NCBI GenBank assembly: GCA_044223515.1
Contig: JBGALV010000012.1
Span: 1 to 64,000 of the forward strand
Source of the DNA: SHVZ01 sp044223515
GTDB taxonomy: Bacteria > Pseudomonadota > Alphaproteobacteria > SHVZ01
Length of the DNA: 64,000 nt
Direction of reading: 5' to 3'
Shown here: positions 50,216 through 58,487 of the stretch, piece by piece
How the letters are laid out: every line of letters begins with the position of its first letter
Position numbering within the stretch: the stretch's first letter is position 1
Translations under genes and position numbers: made by a program
The notes under the pieces: generated by a model
Databases searched by the model: none
What the model was told of the DNA's origin: nothing
What the model saw: only the letters and a program-made list of their open reading frames with translations

Positions 50216-50803
50216 ATGTTTCATCGACATCATGACCATGACCACCCTCGCTCTCACGGGTCCCGCGACGAGCGTCACGGGAGCCGGGGCGAGCGCGGGA
50301 TGCGCGGATTCGGCGGGCGCGGCTTCGGCCGGCATCGCCACGGCCGCGGCGGACGCGGACGGCCCTTCGAGCACGGGGAGCTCCGATTCGTGCTGCTCAA
50401 GCTGCTGGCCGAGACCCCGCGCCACGGCTACGAGCTGATCAAGGCGATCGAGGAAGGGATGGGCGGCGCCTATTCGCCGAGCCCGGGCGTCATCTACCCG
50501 ACGCTGACCATGCTGGAGGAGCTGGGCTTCGCCACCGTCCGGGAGAGCGACGGCAAGAAGCTCTATGCGGTGACGGCGGAAGGCCAGGCCTTCCTTGAGG
50601 CCAACCGCGCGACCGTCGACGCGATCTTCGAGCGCATGCAGGGAGCCCGCGGCAGCTTCGCCGCGCCGCCGATCCTGCGCGCAGTCGAGAACCTGAAGAT
50701 GGCGCTGAGCCTCAAGCTCGCCGAGCCGAACCTCGACGAGGCGCGCATCCGCAAGATCGCCGCGGCGATCGACGCGACCGCGGTCGAGATCGAGCGCAGC
50801 TAG
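50216..50803 (+). CDS. PadR-family regulator with His/Gly/Arg-rich N-terminus (YqjI-like)
   Basis: A 195-residue regulator. The first ~48 residues are rich in His, Arg and Gly (MFHRHHDHDH..GRHRHGRGGRGR), as in E. coli YqjI, where a His-rich extension binds nickel or iron. The PadR winged helix follows: FEHGELRFVLLKLLAETPRHGYELIKAIEE, SPGVIYPTLTMLEELGFAT, KLYAVTAEGQAFLE. The C-terminal helix mediates dimerisation. The yqjH (siderophore reductase) partner is absent. A matching inverted repeat lies upstream. Confidence 0.9.
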   Translation: MFHRHHDHDHPRSHGSRDERHGSRGERGMRGFGGRGFGRHRHGRGGRGRPFEHGELRFVLLKLLAETPRHGYELIKAIEEGMGGAYSPSPGVIYPTLTMLEELGFATVRESDGKKLYAVTAEGQAFLEANRATVDAIFERMQGARGSFAAPPILRAVENLKMALSLKLAEPNLDEARIRKIAAAIDATAVEIERS

Positions 50804-50806
50804 CGC

Positions 50807-51151
50807 TCAGCCGTGGCGTCCCCGGCTGTCGGGTGGCGCCTCGGCGCGATCGATCATGCCGTAGTTGCGGATCACGCCAGCGATCCTGAGCCGGTAGTCC
50901 CGGAAGATGCCGCCGCGCCCGGCTTCCTGCGCGAGCCGATGCTGCTCGACGTTGCGCCAGGCCTGCACGGCCGCCTCGTCGCGCCAGAACGACAGCGAGA
51001 GAAGCTTGCGCGGCTCCGCCAGGCTCTCGAAGCGCTCGACCGAGATGAAGCCGTCGATCTCGGCCAGGCGCGGCTTCAGCGACGCCGCGATGTCGAGATA
51101 GGCCGCGCGCTTCCCCTCGGCCAGCCAGACTTCGAAGATGACGGCGATCAT
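50807..51151 (-). CDS. Antibiotic biosynthesis monooxygenase (ABM)-domain protein
   Basis: A 114-residue dimeric alpha/beta barrel protein. IAVIFEVWLAEGKRAAYLDIAASLKPRLAEIDGFISVERFESLAEPRKLLSLSFWRDEAAVQAW matches the ABM family, including the FWRDEAAVQAWR helix. Such proteins act as quinol/heme monooxygenases or are of unknown role. Convergent with the PadR gene by a 3-bp gap. Confidence 0.88.
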   Translation of the reverse strand: MIAVIFEVWLAEGKRAAYLDIAASLKPRLAEIDGFISVERFESLAEPRKLLSLSFWRDEAAVQAWRNVEQHRLAQEAGRGGIFRDYRLRIAGVIRNYGMIDRAEAPPDSRGRHG

Positions 51152-51193
51152 GGGCGCTCCTGCGCTCGTACTTCCTCCCCCCGATCCTTTCGG

Positions 51194-51330
51194 CCCCCTC
51201 TCCCGCGAAGCGGGGGAGGGTTGGGGCGGGGGCCGAGCGTAAGCGAGGTCGGATCGGAATCGCCACTGCGCTGCTCCTCGCTGTGCTCGGCCCCCACCCT
51301 GCCCTCCCCCGCGGGGGACGCGGGAGAGGG
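51194..51330. repeat. Gene-less inverted R1 pair, tails inward
   Basis: The left copy (51194-51234) is CCCCCTCTCCCGCG, CGGGGGAGGG, GGGGCGGGGGC. The right copy (51290-51330) is GCCCCCACCCTG, CCCTCCCCCGCG and GGGAGAGGG. About 55 bases separate them, with no gene. The geometry is the same as at 47053-47192. Confidence 0.7.
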
Positions 51331-51361
51331 TTCCAAAGGTGCGCGCGCGGGGGGGAGGGAA

Positions 51362-51667
51362 TCAGACGACCTTCTGCAGGAACGTCCGCTCCTCCGACAG
51401 GATGAACCTCTCCTTCTTCGCGAACTCGAAGTTCGCCTTGCCCCGGGCATCCGCCTTGATGCGGGCGCGGTAGGCCTCGTAGGCGGCGAGGCTCTCGAAG
51501 CCGATCAGCGCCCAGCCGATGTTGTTGGTGCCCTCGTGCGGCAGGAAGTAGCCCAGGAGATCCCCGCCGCAGCGGGGGATGATCTCGAGCCAGGCCCGGC
51601 TATAGGCCTCGAAGGCATCCCGCTGGAACGGGTCGATCACGTAGCGGATGAGCACGGTCACGGTCAT
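51362..51667 (-). CDS. NIPSNAP-family protein
   Basis: A 101-residue dimeric alpha/beta barrel protein: TVTVLIRYVIDPFQRDAFEAYSRAWLEIIPRCGGDLLGYFLPHEGTNNIGWALIGFESLAAYEAYRARIKAD. The EGTNN and AYRARIKAD segments are the NIPSNAP signature. Function is unknown in bacteria. It stands alone, 135 bp before the antitoxin on the other strand. Confidence 0.88.
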   Translation of the reverse strand: MTVTVLIRYVIDPFQRDAFEAYSRAWLEIIPRCGGDLLGYFLPHEGTNNIGWALIGFESLAAYEAYRARIKADARGKANFEFAKKERFILSEERTFLQKVV

Positions 51668-51770
51668 CGGCGTCCCCTCAGATGGAGCGCGGACCCTAGG
51701 GGTACGGCCGGCGCCGATGCTTCGGTTCCGGCCGAAGGGAAGCCTTCCCGGAGCCTACAGCTCCTGATAT

Positions 51771-51784
51771 CGTTGCTATCAACG
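51771..51784 (+). promoter_or_regulatory. Inverted repeat ahead of the toxin-antitoxin pair
   Basis: CGTTG-CTAT-CAACG, flanked by GATAT and CTATC, lies about 20 bp upstream of the antitoxin start. This is a likely site for autorepression by the FitA-type protein complex. Confidence 0.5.
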
Positions 51785-51802
51785 CTATCGGAGACTGCCC
51801 CC

Positions 51803-52054
51803 GTGCCCAGGAGCATGGTGATCCGCAACATCGAGGACGAGGTCATGTTCAAGCTGCGCCTGCGCGCGGCCCGGCATGGCCGCTCGATGGAGGCGGAAGT
51901 CCGGGAAATTCTGAGGGTTACGGCCGCCGGCGAGCCCGGGACGGACTTCTGGGAGCGGGCGGCGAAGCTGCGCGAGGCGACCAAGGGCCGGCCCCAGACT
52001 GCGGCGGAAGCCCTGCTGCGCGTGGCGAGGGATACCCCCGAGGACCGGCGATGA
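51803..52054 (+). CDS. FitA/VapB-type ribbon-helix-helix antitoxin
   Basis: An 83-residue protein from the GTG at 51803, with GGAG about 9 bases upstream. An ATG at 51815 is possible but sits too close to its own AGGAG. MVIRNIEDEVMFKLRLRAARHGRSMEAEVREIL is the FitA-like RHH: a beta strand for DNA contact, then two helices. The C-terminal part (FWERAAKLREATKGRPQTAAEALLRVARD) would wrap the toxin active site. Its stop overlaps the toxin start by 4 bp. Confidence 0.85.
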   Translation: MPRSMVIRNIEDEVMFKLRLRAARHGRSMEAEVREILRVTAAGEPGTDFWERAAKLREATKGRPQTAAEALLRVARDTPEDRR

Positions 52055-52524
52055 GGACGACGCCGATGAGGCAGGGCCTGGCCGGCACCATCGCCAAGGG
52101 GTGCGTCGTCGACGCCAGCGTCGTCATCAAGTGGTTCGCCGACGATCCCTTGAGCCGCGCCGCGCTGGCGCTCCGCAACGTGCCGCTGCATGCGCCCGAC
52201 GTGCTGGCCGCCGACTGCGCCGAGATCCTGTGGCGCAAGGAACTCCTCAATGAAATGAGCGAGGCCGAGGTCGACGAAGCGTCCGAGCTGCTGCAGCAGG
52301 CCCAGATCGGGCTGCACCCGACTCGCGCGCTGACCGACCAGATCTTAGGGTTCGCCCGGTCGCTCAGGCACCCGACCCGCGACTGCGCCTACCTCGCCAC
52401 CGCCTGGCTGCTCGAGATCCCTCTGGTCACCGCCGACGAGCGCCTGGCGGCTTTCGTCCGCGCCGGGTCCGCCGAGCAGACCAACCTGCCCCAGGTGCTG
52501 CCGCTCCGGATCTTCCAGGCCTAG
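52051..52524 (+). CDS. vapC: PIN-domain toxin (VapC family)
   Basis: A 157-residue putative ribonuclease. The PIN acidic residues are in GCVVDASVVIKWF (first Asp), DVLAADCAEILWRKE (Glu region), RHPTRDCAYLATAW (third Asp) and LVTADERL (fourth Asp). Such toxins cleave tRNA or rRNA when free of their antitoxin. The start overlaps the antitoxin stop (ATGA). A downstream ATG at 52066 is an alternative. Confidence 0.9.
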   Translation: MRTTPMRQGLAGTIAKGCVVDASVVIKWFADDPLSRAALALRNVPLHAPDVLAADCAEILWRKELLNEMSEAEVDEASELLQQAQIGLHPTRALTDQILGFARSLRHPTRDCAYLATAWLLEIPLVTADERLAAFVRAGSAEQTNLPQVLPLRIFQA

Positions 52525-52620
52525 GTTTCGGGCCGGGATCGGGCGTCCCCGCCTTGCCCGTTGTTGCAGCTGCGTGATATAGCCCGCCGGCTTCAAATTC
52601 CTCAGAAATCCGGCCGGTTC

Positions 52621-53187
52621 ATGGACATCCAGGCGACCTCGATCCCCGAGGTCAAGATCATCGCGCCCAAGAAGTTCGGCGACGCCCGCGGGTTCTTCTC
52701 CGAGACCTATAACCAGCGCGCGTTCCACGACGCCGGCATCACCGATGTCTGGATCCAGGACAATCATTCGATGTCCGGTCCGCGCGGCACCGTGCGCGGT
52801 CTCCACTACCAGATTGCGCCGACGGAGCAGGCGAAGCTGGTGCGCGTGGTGAAGGGCGCGATCCTCGACGTCGCGGTCGACATCCGCAAAGGCTCGCCGA
52901 CCTATGGCCGCCACGTGGCGTGCGAGATCTCGGCCGAGAAGTGGAACCAGATCTACGTGCCGTCGGGATTCGCGCACGGCTTCTGCACGCTGACCCCCGA
53001 CACCGAGGTCCTCTACAAGGTGACGGCGCTCTATTCGAAGAACGACGAGTTCGGGGTCCTCTGGAACGATCCGGCGCTCGGCATCGACTGGCCGGTGAAG
53101 CCGGCCGAGGCACTCCTCTCCGACAAGGACAAGGTGCAGCCGACCTTCGCCAACGCGCCGGTCCACTTCACCTACGCAAAGCCATGA
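52621..53187 (+). CDS. rfbC: dTDP-4-dehydrorhamnose 3,5-epimerase
   Basis: A 188-residue cupin-fold enzyme, third step of dTDP-L-rhamnose synthesis. FGDARGFFSETYNQRAF, the catalytic His in VRGLHYQ, and IRKGSPTYGRHVACEISAEKWNQIYVPSGFAHGFCTL with a second conserved His are visible. Met at 52621 is chosen by comparison with the family; a Met at 52561 is unlikely. It is first in the operon and overlaps rfbB by 4 bp (ATGA). Confidence 0.96.
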   Translation: MDIQATSIPEVKIIAPKKFGDARGFFSETYNQRAFHDAGITDVWIQDNHSMSGPRGTVRGLHYQIAPTEQAKLVRVVKGAILDVAVDIRKGSPTYGRHVACEISAEKWNQIYVPSGFAHGFCTLTPDTEVLYKVTALYSKNDEFGVLWNDPALGIDWPVKPAEALLSDKDKVQPTFANAPVHFTYAKP

Positions 53188-54236
53188 GCACCATTCTCGT
53201 CACCGGCGGCGCCGGCTTCATCGGCTCGGCGGTCGTCCGCCAGCTCCTCAAGGAAGGCGCGTCCAAGGTCGTGAACCTGGACAAGCTGACCTATGCGGCG
53301 AACCTCGCCTCGATCCCCGGCACGGAAGGCAATCCTCGCTACGTGCTCGAGCGCGTCGACATCTGCGACGCGGCCGAGGTGCAGCGCGTGTTCAGCATCC
53401 ACAAGCCCGACGCGGTGATGCACCTCGCGGCCGAGAGCCATGTCGACCGCTCGATCGACGGGCCCGGCGCCTTCATCCACACCAACGTCATCGGCACCTT
53501 CAACCTGCTGCAGTCGGCGCTCGGCCATTGGCGCGCGCTCGAAGGCCAGGCGAAGGACGCGTTCCGCTTCCTTCACGTGTCGACAGACGAAGTCTACGGT
53601 TCGCTCGGTCCGACCGGCGCCTTCACCGAGTCCACGCGCTACGACCCGCATTCGCCGTACTCGGCCTCCAAGGCGTCGTCGGACCACCTGGCGCGCGCGT
53701 GGGGCGACACCTATGGCCTCCCGGTGATCGTCACCAACTGCTCGAACAATTACGGGCCGTACCAATTCCCGGAGAAGCTGATCCCGCTGATGGTGCTGAA
53801 GGCCATGCGCGGCGAGAAGCTGCCGGTCTACGGCAAGGGCGACAACATCCGCGACTGGCTCTACGTCGAGGATCACGCCGCCGCGCTGCGCCTCGTCGTG
53901 AAGCGCGGCAAGCCCGGCGAGACCTACAACATCGGCGGCCGCGCCGAGATGCAGAACATCCAGGTGGTGAAGACCATCTGCAAGCTGGTCGACGAGCTTC
54001 GCCCGGGCAACGCGCCGCGCGAGGAGCTCATCACCTACGTAAAGGACCGCCCGGGCCACGACCAGCGCTACGCGATCGACGCGTCCAAGATCGAGCGCGA
54101 GCTCGGATGGAAGCCGTCGCTCGGATTCGACCAGGGCATCCGCCAGACGGTCGAGTGGTATGTCGGCCGCGAGGACTGGTGGCGTCCGATCCTCGACGGC
54201 CGCTATCAAGGCGACCGCCTCGGCCTGAAGTCATGA
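53184..54236 (+). CDS. rfbB: dTDP-glucose 4,6-dehydratase
   Basis: A 350-residue SDR enzyme, second step of dTDP-L-rhamnose synthesis, NAD-dependent. GGAGFIGSAV binds NAD, AAESHVDRSIDGP is the substrate loop, and STDEVYGSLG supplies the acid/Thr-Asp-Glu triad. YSASKASSDHL is the YxxxK motif, with RNCSNNYGPYQFPEK-type sequence (NCSNNYGPYQFPEKLIPL) following. Full length. ATGA overlaps on both sides imply coupling. Confidence 0.97.
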   Translation: MSTILVTGGAGFIGSAVVRQLLKEGASKVVNLDKLTYAANLASIPGTEGNPRYVLERVDICDAAEVQRVFSIHKPDAVMHLAAESHVDRSIDGPGAFIHTNVIGTFNLLQSALGHWRALEGQAKDAFRFLHVSTDEVYGSLGPTGAFTESTRYDPHSPYSASKASSDHLARAWGDTYGLPVIVTNCSNNYGPYQFPEKLIPLMVLKAMRGEKLPVYGKGDNIRDWLYVEDHAAALRLVVKRGKPGETYNIGGRAEMQNIQVVKTICKLVDELRPGNAPREELITYVKDRPGHDQRYAIDASKIERELGWKPSLGFDQGIRQTVEWYVGREDWWRPILDGRYQGDRLGLKS

Positions 54237-55099
54237 AGCTGCTGGTCACCGGCGGCACGGGCCAGGTCGGCGAGGCGCTGAAGCGCCTGGCGCCGAGGCT
54301 CGGCGTCACGGTGATCGCGCCCGGACGCGCCGATCTCGATCTCTCGAACCCAGGTGCGATCAAGCTGCCGGATGGCATCGACGGCGTGATCAACGCCGGC
54401 GCCTACACCGCGGTCGACAAGGCGGAGTCGGAGCCGGCGCTGGCCGAGACCGTCAACGGCACCGCTCCCGGCGTGATCGCGCGTCTGGCGGCGAAGCGCG
54501 ACCTGCCGATCGTGCAGATCTCGACCGACTACGTCTTCGACGGCACCAAGACCGCGCCTTACGTCGAGACCGATCCGGTCGCCCCGGTCTCCGTCTATGG
54601 CCGCACCAAGGAGGCCGGCGAGCGTGCCGTGCGCGAGGCCAACCCGGTCCACGCGATCATGCGGACGAGCTGGGTCTACGCCGTCCACGGCAACAACTTC
54701 GTCAAGACGATGCTGCGCCTCGGCAAGGAGCGCGACCAGCTCAAGGTCGTCGCCGACCAGACCGGCGCCCCGACATTGGCCGACGACATCGCCGCAGCCG
54801 CGGTGCTGATCGCCAAGTCGCTGACGACGGCTAATGCTGGGACCTACCACTACACGGCCGAGGGTGCCGTCACCTGGCACGGCTTCGCGAGCGCGATCTG
54901 GGCCAAGGCCGGGCCGAAGCTGGGCCGGGCGCCGAAGATCGATCCGATCCCCACCTCGGGCTATCCGACGCCGGCAAAACGGCCGCAGAATTCCCGTCTC
55001 GACTGCTCGAAGATCGTCCGGACCTTCGGGGTCGTCCGCCGTCCCTGGGAACGGGCGCTGGACGAGACGCTCATCCGCCTCCTAGAAGAAAAGCCATGA
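54233..55099 (+). CDS. rfbD: dTDP-4-dehydrorhamnose reductase
   Basis: A 288-residue SDR enzyme, last step of dTDP-L-rhamnose synthesis, NAD(P)H-dependent. GGTGQVGEALKRL is the cofactor loop. VINAGAYTAVDKAESEP and QISTDYVFDGTK are standard, and YGRTKEAGE is the YxxxK motif. Its length is normal. The stop overlaps rfbA (ATGA). Confidence 0.96.
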   Translation: MKLLVTGGTGQVGEALKRLAPRLGVTVIAPGRADLDLSNPGAIKLPDGIDGVINAGAYTAVDKAESEPALAETVNGTAPGVIARLAAKRDLPIVQISTDYVFDGTKTAPYVETDPVAPVSVYGRTKEAGERAVREANPVHAIMRTSWVYAVHGNNFVKTMLRLGKERDQLKVVADQTGAPTLADDIAAAAVLIAKSLTTANAGTYHYTAEGAVTWHGFASAIWAKAGPKLGRAPKIDPIPTSGYPTPAKRPQNSRLDCSKIVRTFGVVRRPWERALDETLIRLLEEKP

Positions 55100-55968
55100 A
55101 GGGCATCATCCTCGCCGGCGGCAGCGGCACCAGGCTCCATCCGCTGACCTTGGCCACGTCCAAGCAGCTCCTGCCGGTCAACGACAAGCCGATGATCTAC
55201 TATCCCCTGACCACGCTGATGCTGGCGGGGATCAAGGACATCCTGATCATCACCACGCCCGAGGACCAGGCCGCCTTCCAGCGCCTGCTCGGCGACGGCA
55301 ACCAGTGGGGCATCCGAATCTCGTACGCCGTGCAGCCGGTGCCGAACGGCCTCGCCCAGGCCTTCGTGATCGGCAAGGACTTCGTCGGCGGCGAGAAGGC
55401 CGCGCTCGTGCTTGGCGACAACATCTTCTTCGGCCACGGCCTGACGGACTCCCTCAAGCGCGCGGCGGCCGAGGACAGCGGCGCCACCGTGTTCGGCTAC
55501 TGGGTCAAGGATCCGGAGCGCTACGGCGTCGTCGCCTTCGACGAAGCCGGCAAGCCGTCCTCGATCGAGGAGAAGCCGAAGCAGCCGAAGAGCCATTGGG
55601 CGGTGACCGGCCTCTACTTCTACGACGCGCGCATCTGCGACATCGCGGCCAGGATCGAGCCTTCGGCTCGGGGCGAATACGAGATCACCGACGTCAACCG
55701 CGCCTATCTCGAGATGGGCCAGCTCCATGTCGAGAAGCTCGGCCGCGGCTTCGCCTGGCTCGACACCGGCACCTTCGACTCCCTCCTCCAGGCGGGCGAG
55801 TTCGTCCGCGCGGTCGAGGAACGCCAGGGCCTCAAGATCGCCTGCCCGGAAGAGATCGCCTATCTGCAGGGCTGGATCGACGCCAGGCAGATGAAGGCGC
55901 TCGCCGAGAAGCTGCTCAAGTCCGGCTACGGCACCTACCTCCTCGGCGTTCTCGCCGATCACCCGTGA
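55096..55968 (+). CDS. rfbA: Glucose-1-phosphate thymidylyltransferase
   Basis: A 290-residue nucleotidyltransferase, first step: dTTP + Glc-1-P to dTDP-glucose. KGIILAGGSGTRLHPLTLATSKQLLPVNDKPMIYYPL is the diagnostic start. LGDNIFFGHGL, EEKPKQPKSHWAVTGLYFYD and FAWLDTGTFDSLLQAGEFV follow. Feedback inhibition by dTDP-rhamnose is a family trait. aspS follows after 1 bp. Confidence 0.97.
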   Translation: MKGIILAGGSGTRLHPLTLATSKQLLPVNDKPMIYYPLTTLMLAGIKDILIITTPEDQAAFQRLLGDGNQWGIRISYAVQPVPNGLAQAFVIGKDFVGGEKAALVLGDNIFFGHGLTDSLKRAAAEDSGATVFGYWVKDPERYGVVAFDEAGKPSSIEEKPKQPKSHWAVTGLYFYDARICDIAARIEPSARGEYEITDVNRAYLEMGQLHVEKLGRGFAWLDTGTFDSLLQAGEFVRAVEERQGLKIACPEEIAYLQGWIDARQMKALAEKLLKSGYGTYLLGVLADHP

Positions 55969-55969
55969 G

Positions 55970-57757
55970 ATGACGATGCATTCCTACCGCACGCATACCT
56001 GCAACGCGCTTCGCTCGGCGGAAGTCGGCCAGACCGTCCGGATCTCCGGCTGGGTCCATCGCAAGCGCGACCATGGCCAGCTGCTGTTCATCGATCTCCG
56101 CGACCACTACGGCATCACGCAATGCGTGACCGATGCCTCGAAGCCGATGTTCAAGGCCGTCGAGGACACGCGCGTCGAAAGCGTGGTCACGATCACCGGC
56201 CGCGTCGTCAAGCGCACGCCCGAGACCGTCAACGCGCAGATCCCGACCGGCGAGATCGAGGTCGTGATCGACGAGTATTCGATCCAGTCGGCCGCCGAGC
56301 TGGTGCCGCTGCAGGTCAACGCGGTCGAGGACTCGGGCGAGGAGACGCGGCTCCGCTACCGCTTCCTCGATCTCCGCCGCGATCGCATCCACAAGAACAT
56401 CATCCTGCGCTCCAAGGTGATCGCGTCGATCCGGCGCCGCATGATCGATCAGGGCTTCACCGAGTTCCAGACGCCGATCCTGACCGCGTCGTCGCCGGAG
56501 GGTGCGCGCGACTTCCTGGTGCCGAGCCGCCTGCATGCCGGCAAGTTCTACGCGCTGCCGCAGGCCCCCCAGCAGTTCAAGCAGCTGCTGATGGTCGCGG
56601 GCTTCGACCGCTACTTCCAGATCGCGCCCTGCTTCCGCGACGAGGACTCCCGCGCCGACCGCTCGCCGGGCGAATTCTACCAGCTCGACTTCGAGATGAG
56701 CTTCGTCACGCAGGAAGACGTGTTCGCCGCGATCGAGCCCGTCATCGCCGGCGTGTTCGAGGAGTTCGCCGACGGCCGCGGCGTCACCAAGCCGCCGTTC
56801 CCGCGCATCCCCTTCGCCGAGTCGATGCTGAAATACGGCAACGACAAGCCGGACCTCCGCAACCCGCTGGTCATCGCCGACGTGACCAAGGTGTTCGAGG
56901 GCTCGGGCTTCGGCATCTTCGCCAAGGCGATCGAGAAGGGCGGCGTGGTGCGAGGGATTCCCGCGCCGAAGACCGCCGACAAGCCGCGCAGCTTCTTCGA
57001 CAAGATGAACGACTGGGCACGCGAACAGGGCTTCCCGGGGCTCGGATACATCGTCTTCGAGAAGGGCGAGGCCAAGGGCCCCATCGCCAAGTTCCTCGAT
57101 GCCGATCGGTTGGCAACGCTGAAGGCCGCGACCGGTGCGGGCGACGGCGATGCCGTGTTCTTCTCCGCCGGCAAGGCCGCCGACGCGGCGAAGCTCGCCG
57201 GCCTCGCGCGCACGCGCATCGGCACCGAGCTGGAACTCATCGAGCAGAAGGCATTCAAGTTCTGCTGGATCGTCGACTTCCCGATGTACGAGCAGAACGA
57301 GGACACGGGCGCGATCGAGTTCAGCCACAACCCGTTCTCGATGCCGCAGGGCGGCCTCGAAGCGCTGACCACGAAGAACCCGCTCGACATCCTGGCCTAC
57401 CAGTACGACATCGTCTGCAACGGCGTGGAGCTCTCCTCGGGTGCGATCCGGAACCACAAGCCGGACATCATGCTGAAGGCCTTCGAGATCGCGGGCTACG
57501 GCCCCGAGGTGGTCGAGAAGAAGTTCGGCGGCATGCTGAACGCCTTCCGCTACGGCGCCCCGCCGCATGGCGGCTCGGCGCCCGGCATCGACCGCATCGT
57601 CATGCTGATCGCCGACGAGCCCAACATCCGCGAGGTCATCCTCTTCCCGATGAACCAGCGCGCCGAGGACCTGATGATGGGCGCGCCCTCGGAAGTCACC
57701 GAGAAGCAGCTCCGCGAGCTCTCGATCCGCATCGCGGCGCCGGCGCCGAAAGCATGA
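55970..57757 (+). CDS. aspS: Aspartyl-tRNA synthetase
   Basis: A 595-residue class II synthetase of bacterial AspRS type, charging tRNA-Asp (often also tRNA-Asn in organisms lacking AsnRS). The OB-fold anticodon domain (SGWVHRKRDHGQLLFIDLRDHYG) comes first. Motif 2 (FRDEDSRADRSPGEFYQLDFEMSF) follows, then the long bacterial GAD insertion and motif 3 (PHGGSAPGIDRIVMLI). ATG at 55970 or 55976 are both possible. Placing it inside an rfb operon is uncommon but can be fortuitous. Confidence 0.96.
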   Translation: MTMHSYRTHTCNALRSAEVGQTVRISGWVHRKRDHGQLLFIDLRDHYGITQCVTDASKPMFKAVEDTRVESVVTITGRVVKRTPETVNAQIPTGEIEVVIDEYSIQSAAELVPLQVNAVEDSGEETRLRYRFLDLRRDRIHKNIILRSKVIASIRRRMIDQGFTEFQTPILTASSPEGARDFLVPSRLHAGKFYALPQAPQQFKQLLMVAGFDRYFQIAPCFRDEDSRADRSPGEFYQLDFEMSFVTQEDVFAAIEPVIAGVFEEFADGRGVTKPPFPRIPFAESMLKYGNDKPDLRNPLVIADVTKVFEGSGFGIFAKAIEKGGVVRGIPAPKTADKPRSFFDKMNDWAREQGFPGLGYIVFEKGEAKGPIAKFLDADRLATLKAATGAGDGDAVFFSAGKAADAAKLAGLARTRIGTELELIEQKAFKFCWIVDFPMYEQNEDTGAIEFSHNPFSMPQGGLEALTTKNPLDILAYQYDIVCNGVELSSGAIRNHKPDIMLKAFEIAGYGPEVVEKKFGGMLNAFRYGAPPHGGSAPGIDRIVMLIADEPNIREVILFPMNQRAEDLMMGAPSEVTEKQLRELSIRIAAPAPKA

Positions 57758-57758
57758 C

Positions 57759-58487
57759 GTGACCCGGCCGAAGGCGATCCTCTTCGATCTGGACGACACG
57801 CTGATCTCCTCGTCCGGAGATCGGCACCAGGTGTGGACGGATACCTTCGCGCCGCACCTCCATCGCCTGAACGGCCGCAGCTCCGACGAGGCGGTGAAGG
57901 CGCTGGAGGCTGAGCTCCGCTGGTTCTGGTCGGATCCGGTGCGCCATCGCGAGGGCCGCCTCGACATGGAGCGCACCCGGCTTCGCATCGTCGGCGGCGT
58001 GCTGGGCAAGCTCGGCGTCGAGGACGCGTCCCTGGCACCTGACATCGCCGAGAACTTCCGCCGCATCCGCGACGAGCGCACGCGGCTGTTCGACGATGCG
58101 CACCACGTCATCGACACGCTGAAGGCCGACGGGTTCAAGCTCTGCCTGATCACCAACGGCGAAGGCCCGGTGCAGCGCGCCAAGGTCGAGCGCTTCGATC
58201 TCGGCCATCGCTTCCATCACATCCAGATCGAAGGCGAGCATCCCTTCGGCAAGCCCGAGCCGGCCGCCTATGCCCATGCGCTCGAGAAGCTCGGCGCCCG
58301 CCACGAAGAGGCCTGGATCGTCGGCGACAATCTCGAATGGGAAGTCGCGGTCCCCCAGCAGCTCGGCTTCGGCCGCGCGATCTGGTACGACGCCTTCGGC
58401 CACGGCCTGCCGAAGAGGACGACGGTGACGCCGACGCACAGCCTGACGCGCCTGAAGGATATCCTCGCCATGCTGGCGCCGGCGTGA
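57759..58487 (+). CDS. HAD-superfamily hydrolase (putative phosphatase)
   Basis: A 242-residue HAD hydrolase. The nucleophile Asp and acid are in AILFDLDDTLI, motif II in CLITNGEG, and motif III/IV in KPEPAAYAHALEKLG with VGDNLEWEV. The cap is a helical insertion after motif I (C1-type). It starts with GTG 1 bp after aspS. The substrate is unknown; sugar or nucleotide phosphates are typical. Confidence 0.88.
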   Translation: MTRPKAILFDLDDTLISSSGDRHQVWTDTFAPHLHRLNGRSSDEAVKALEAELRWFWSDPVRHREGRLDMERTRLRIVGGVLGKLGVEDASLAPDIAENFRRIRDERTRLFDDAHHVIDTLKADGFKLCLITNGEGPVQRAKVERFDLGHRFHHIQIEGEHPFGKPEPAAYAHALEKLGARHEEAWIVGDNLEWEVAVPQQLGFGRAIWYDAFGHGLPKRTTVTPTHSLTRLKDILAMLAPA

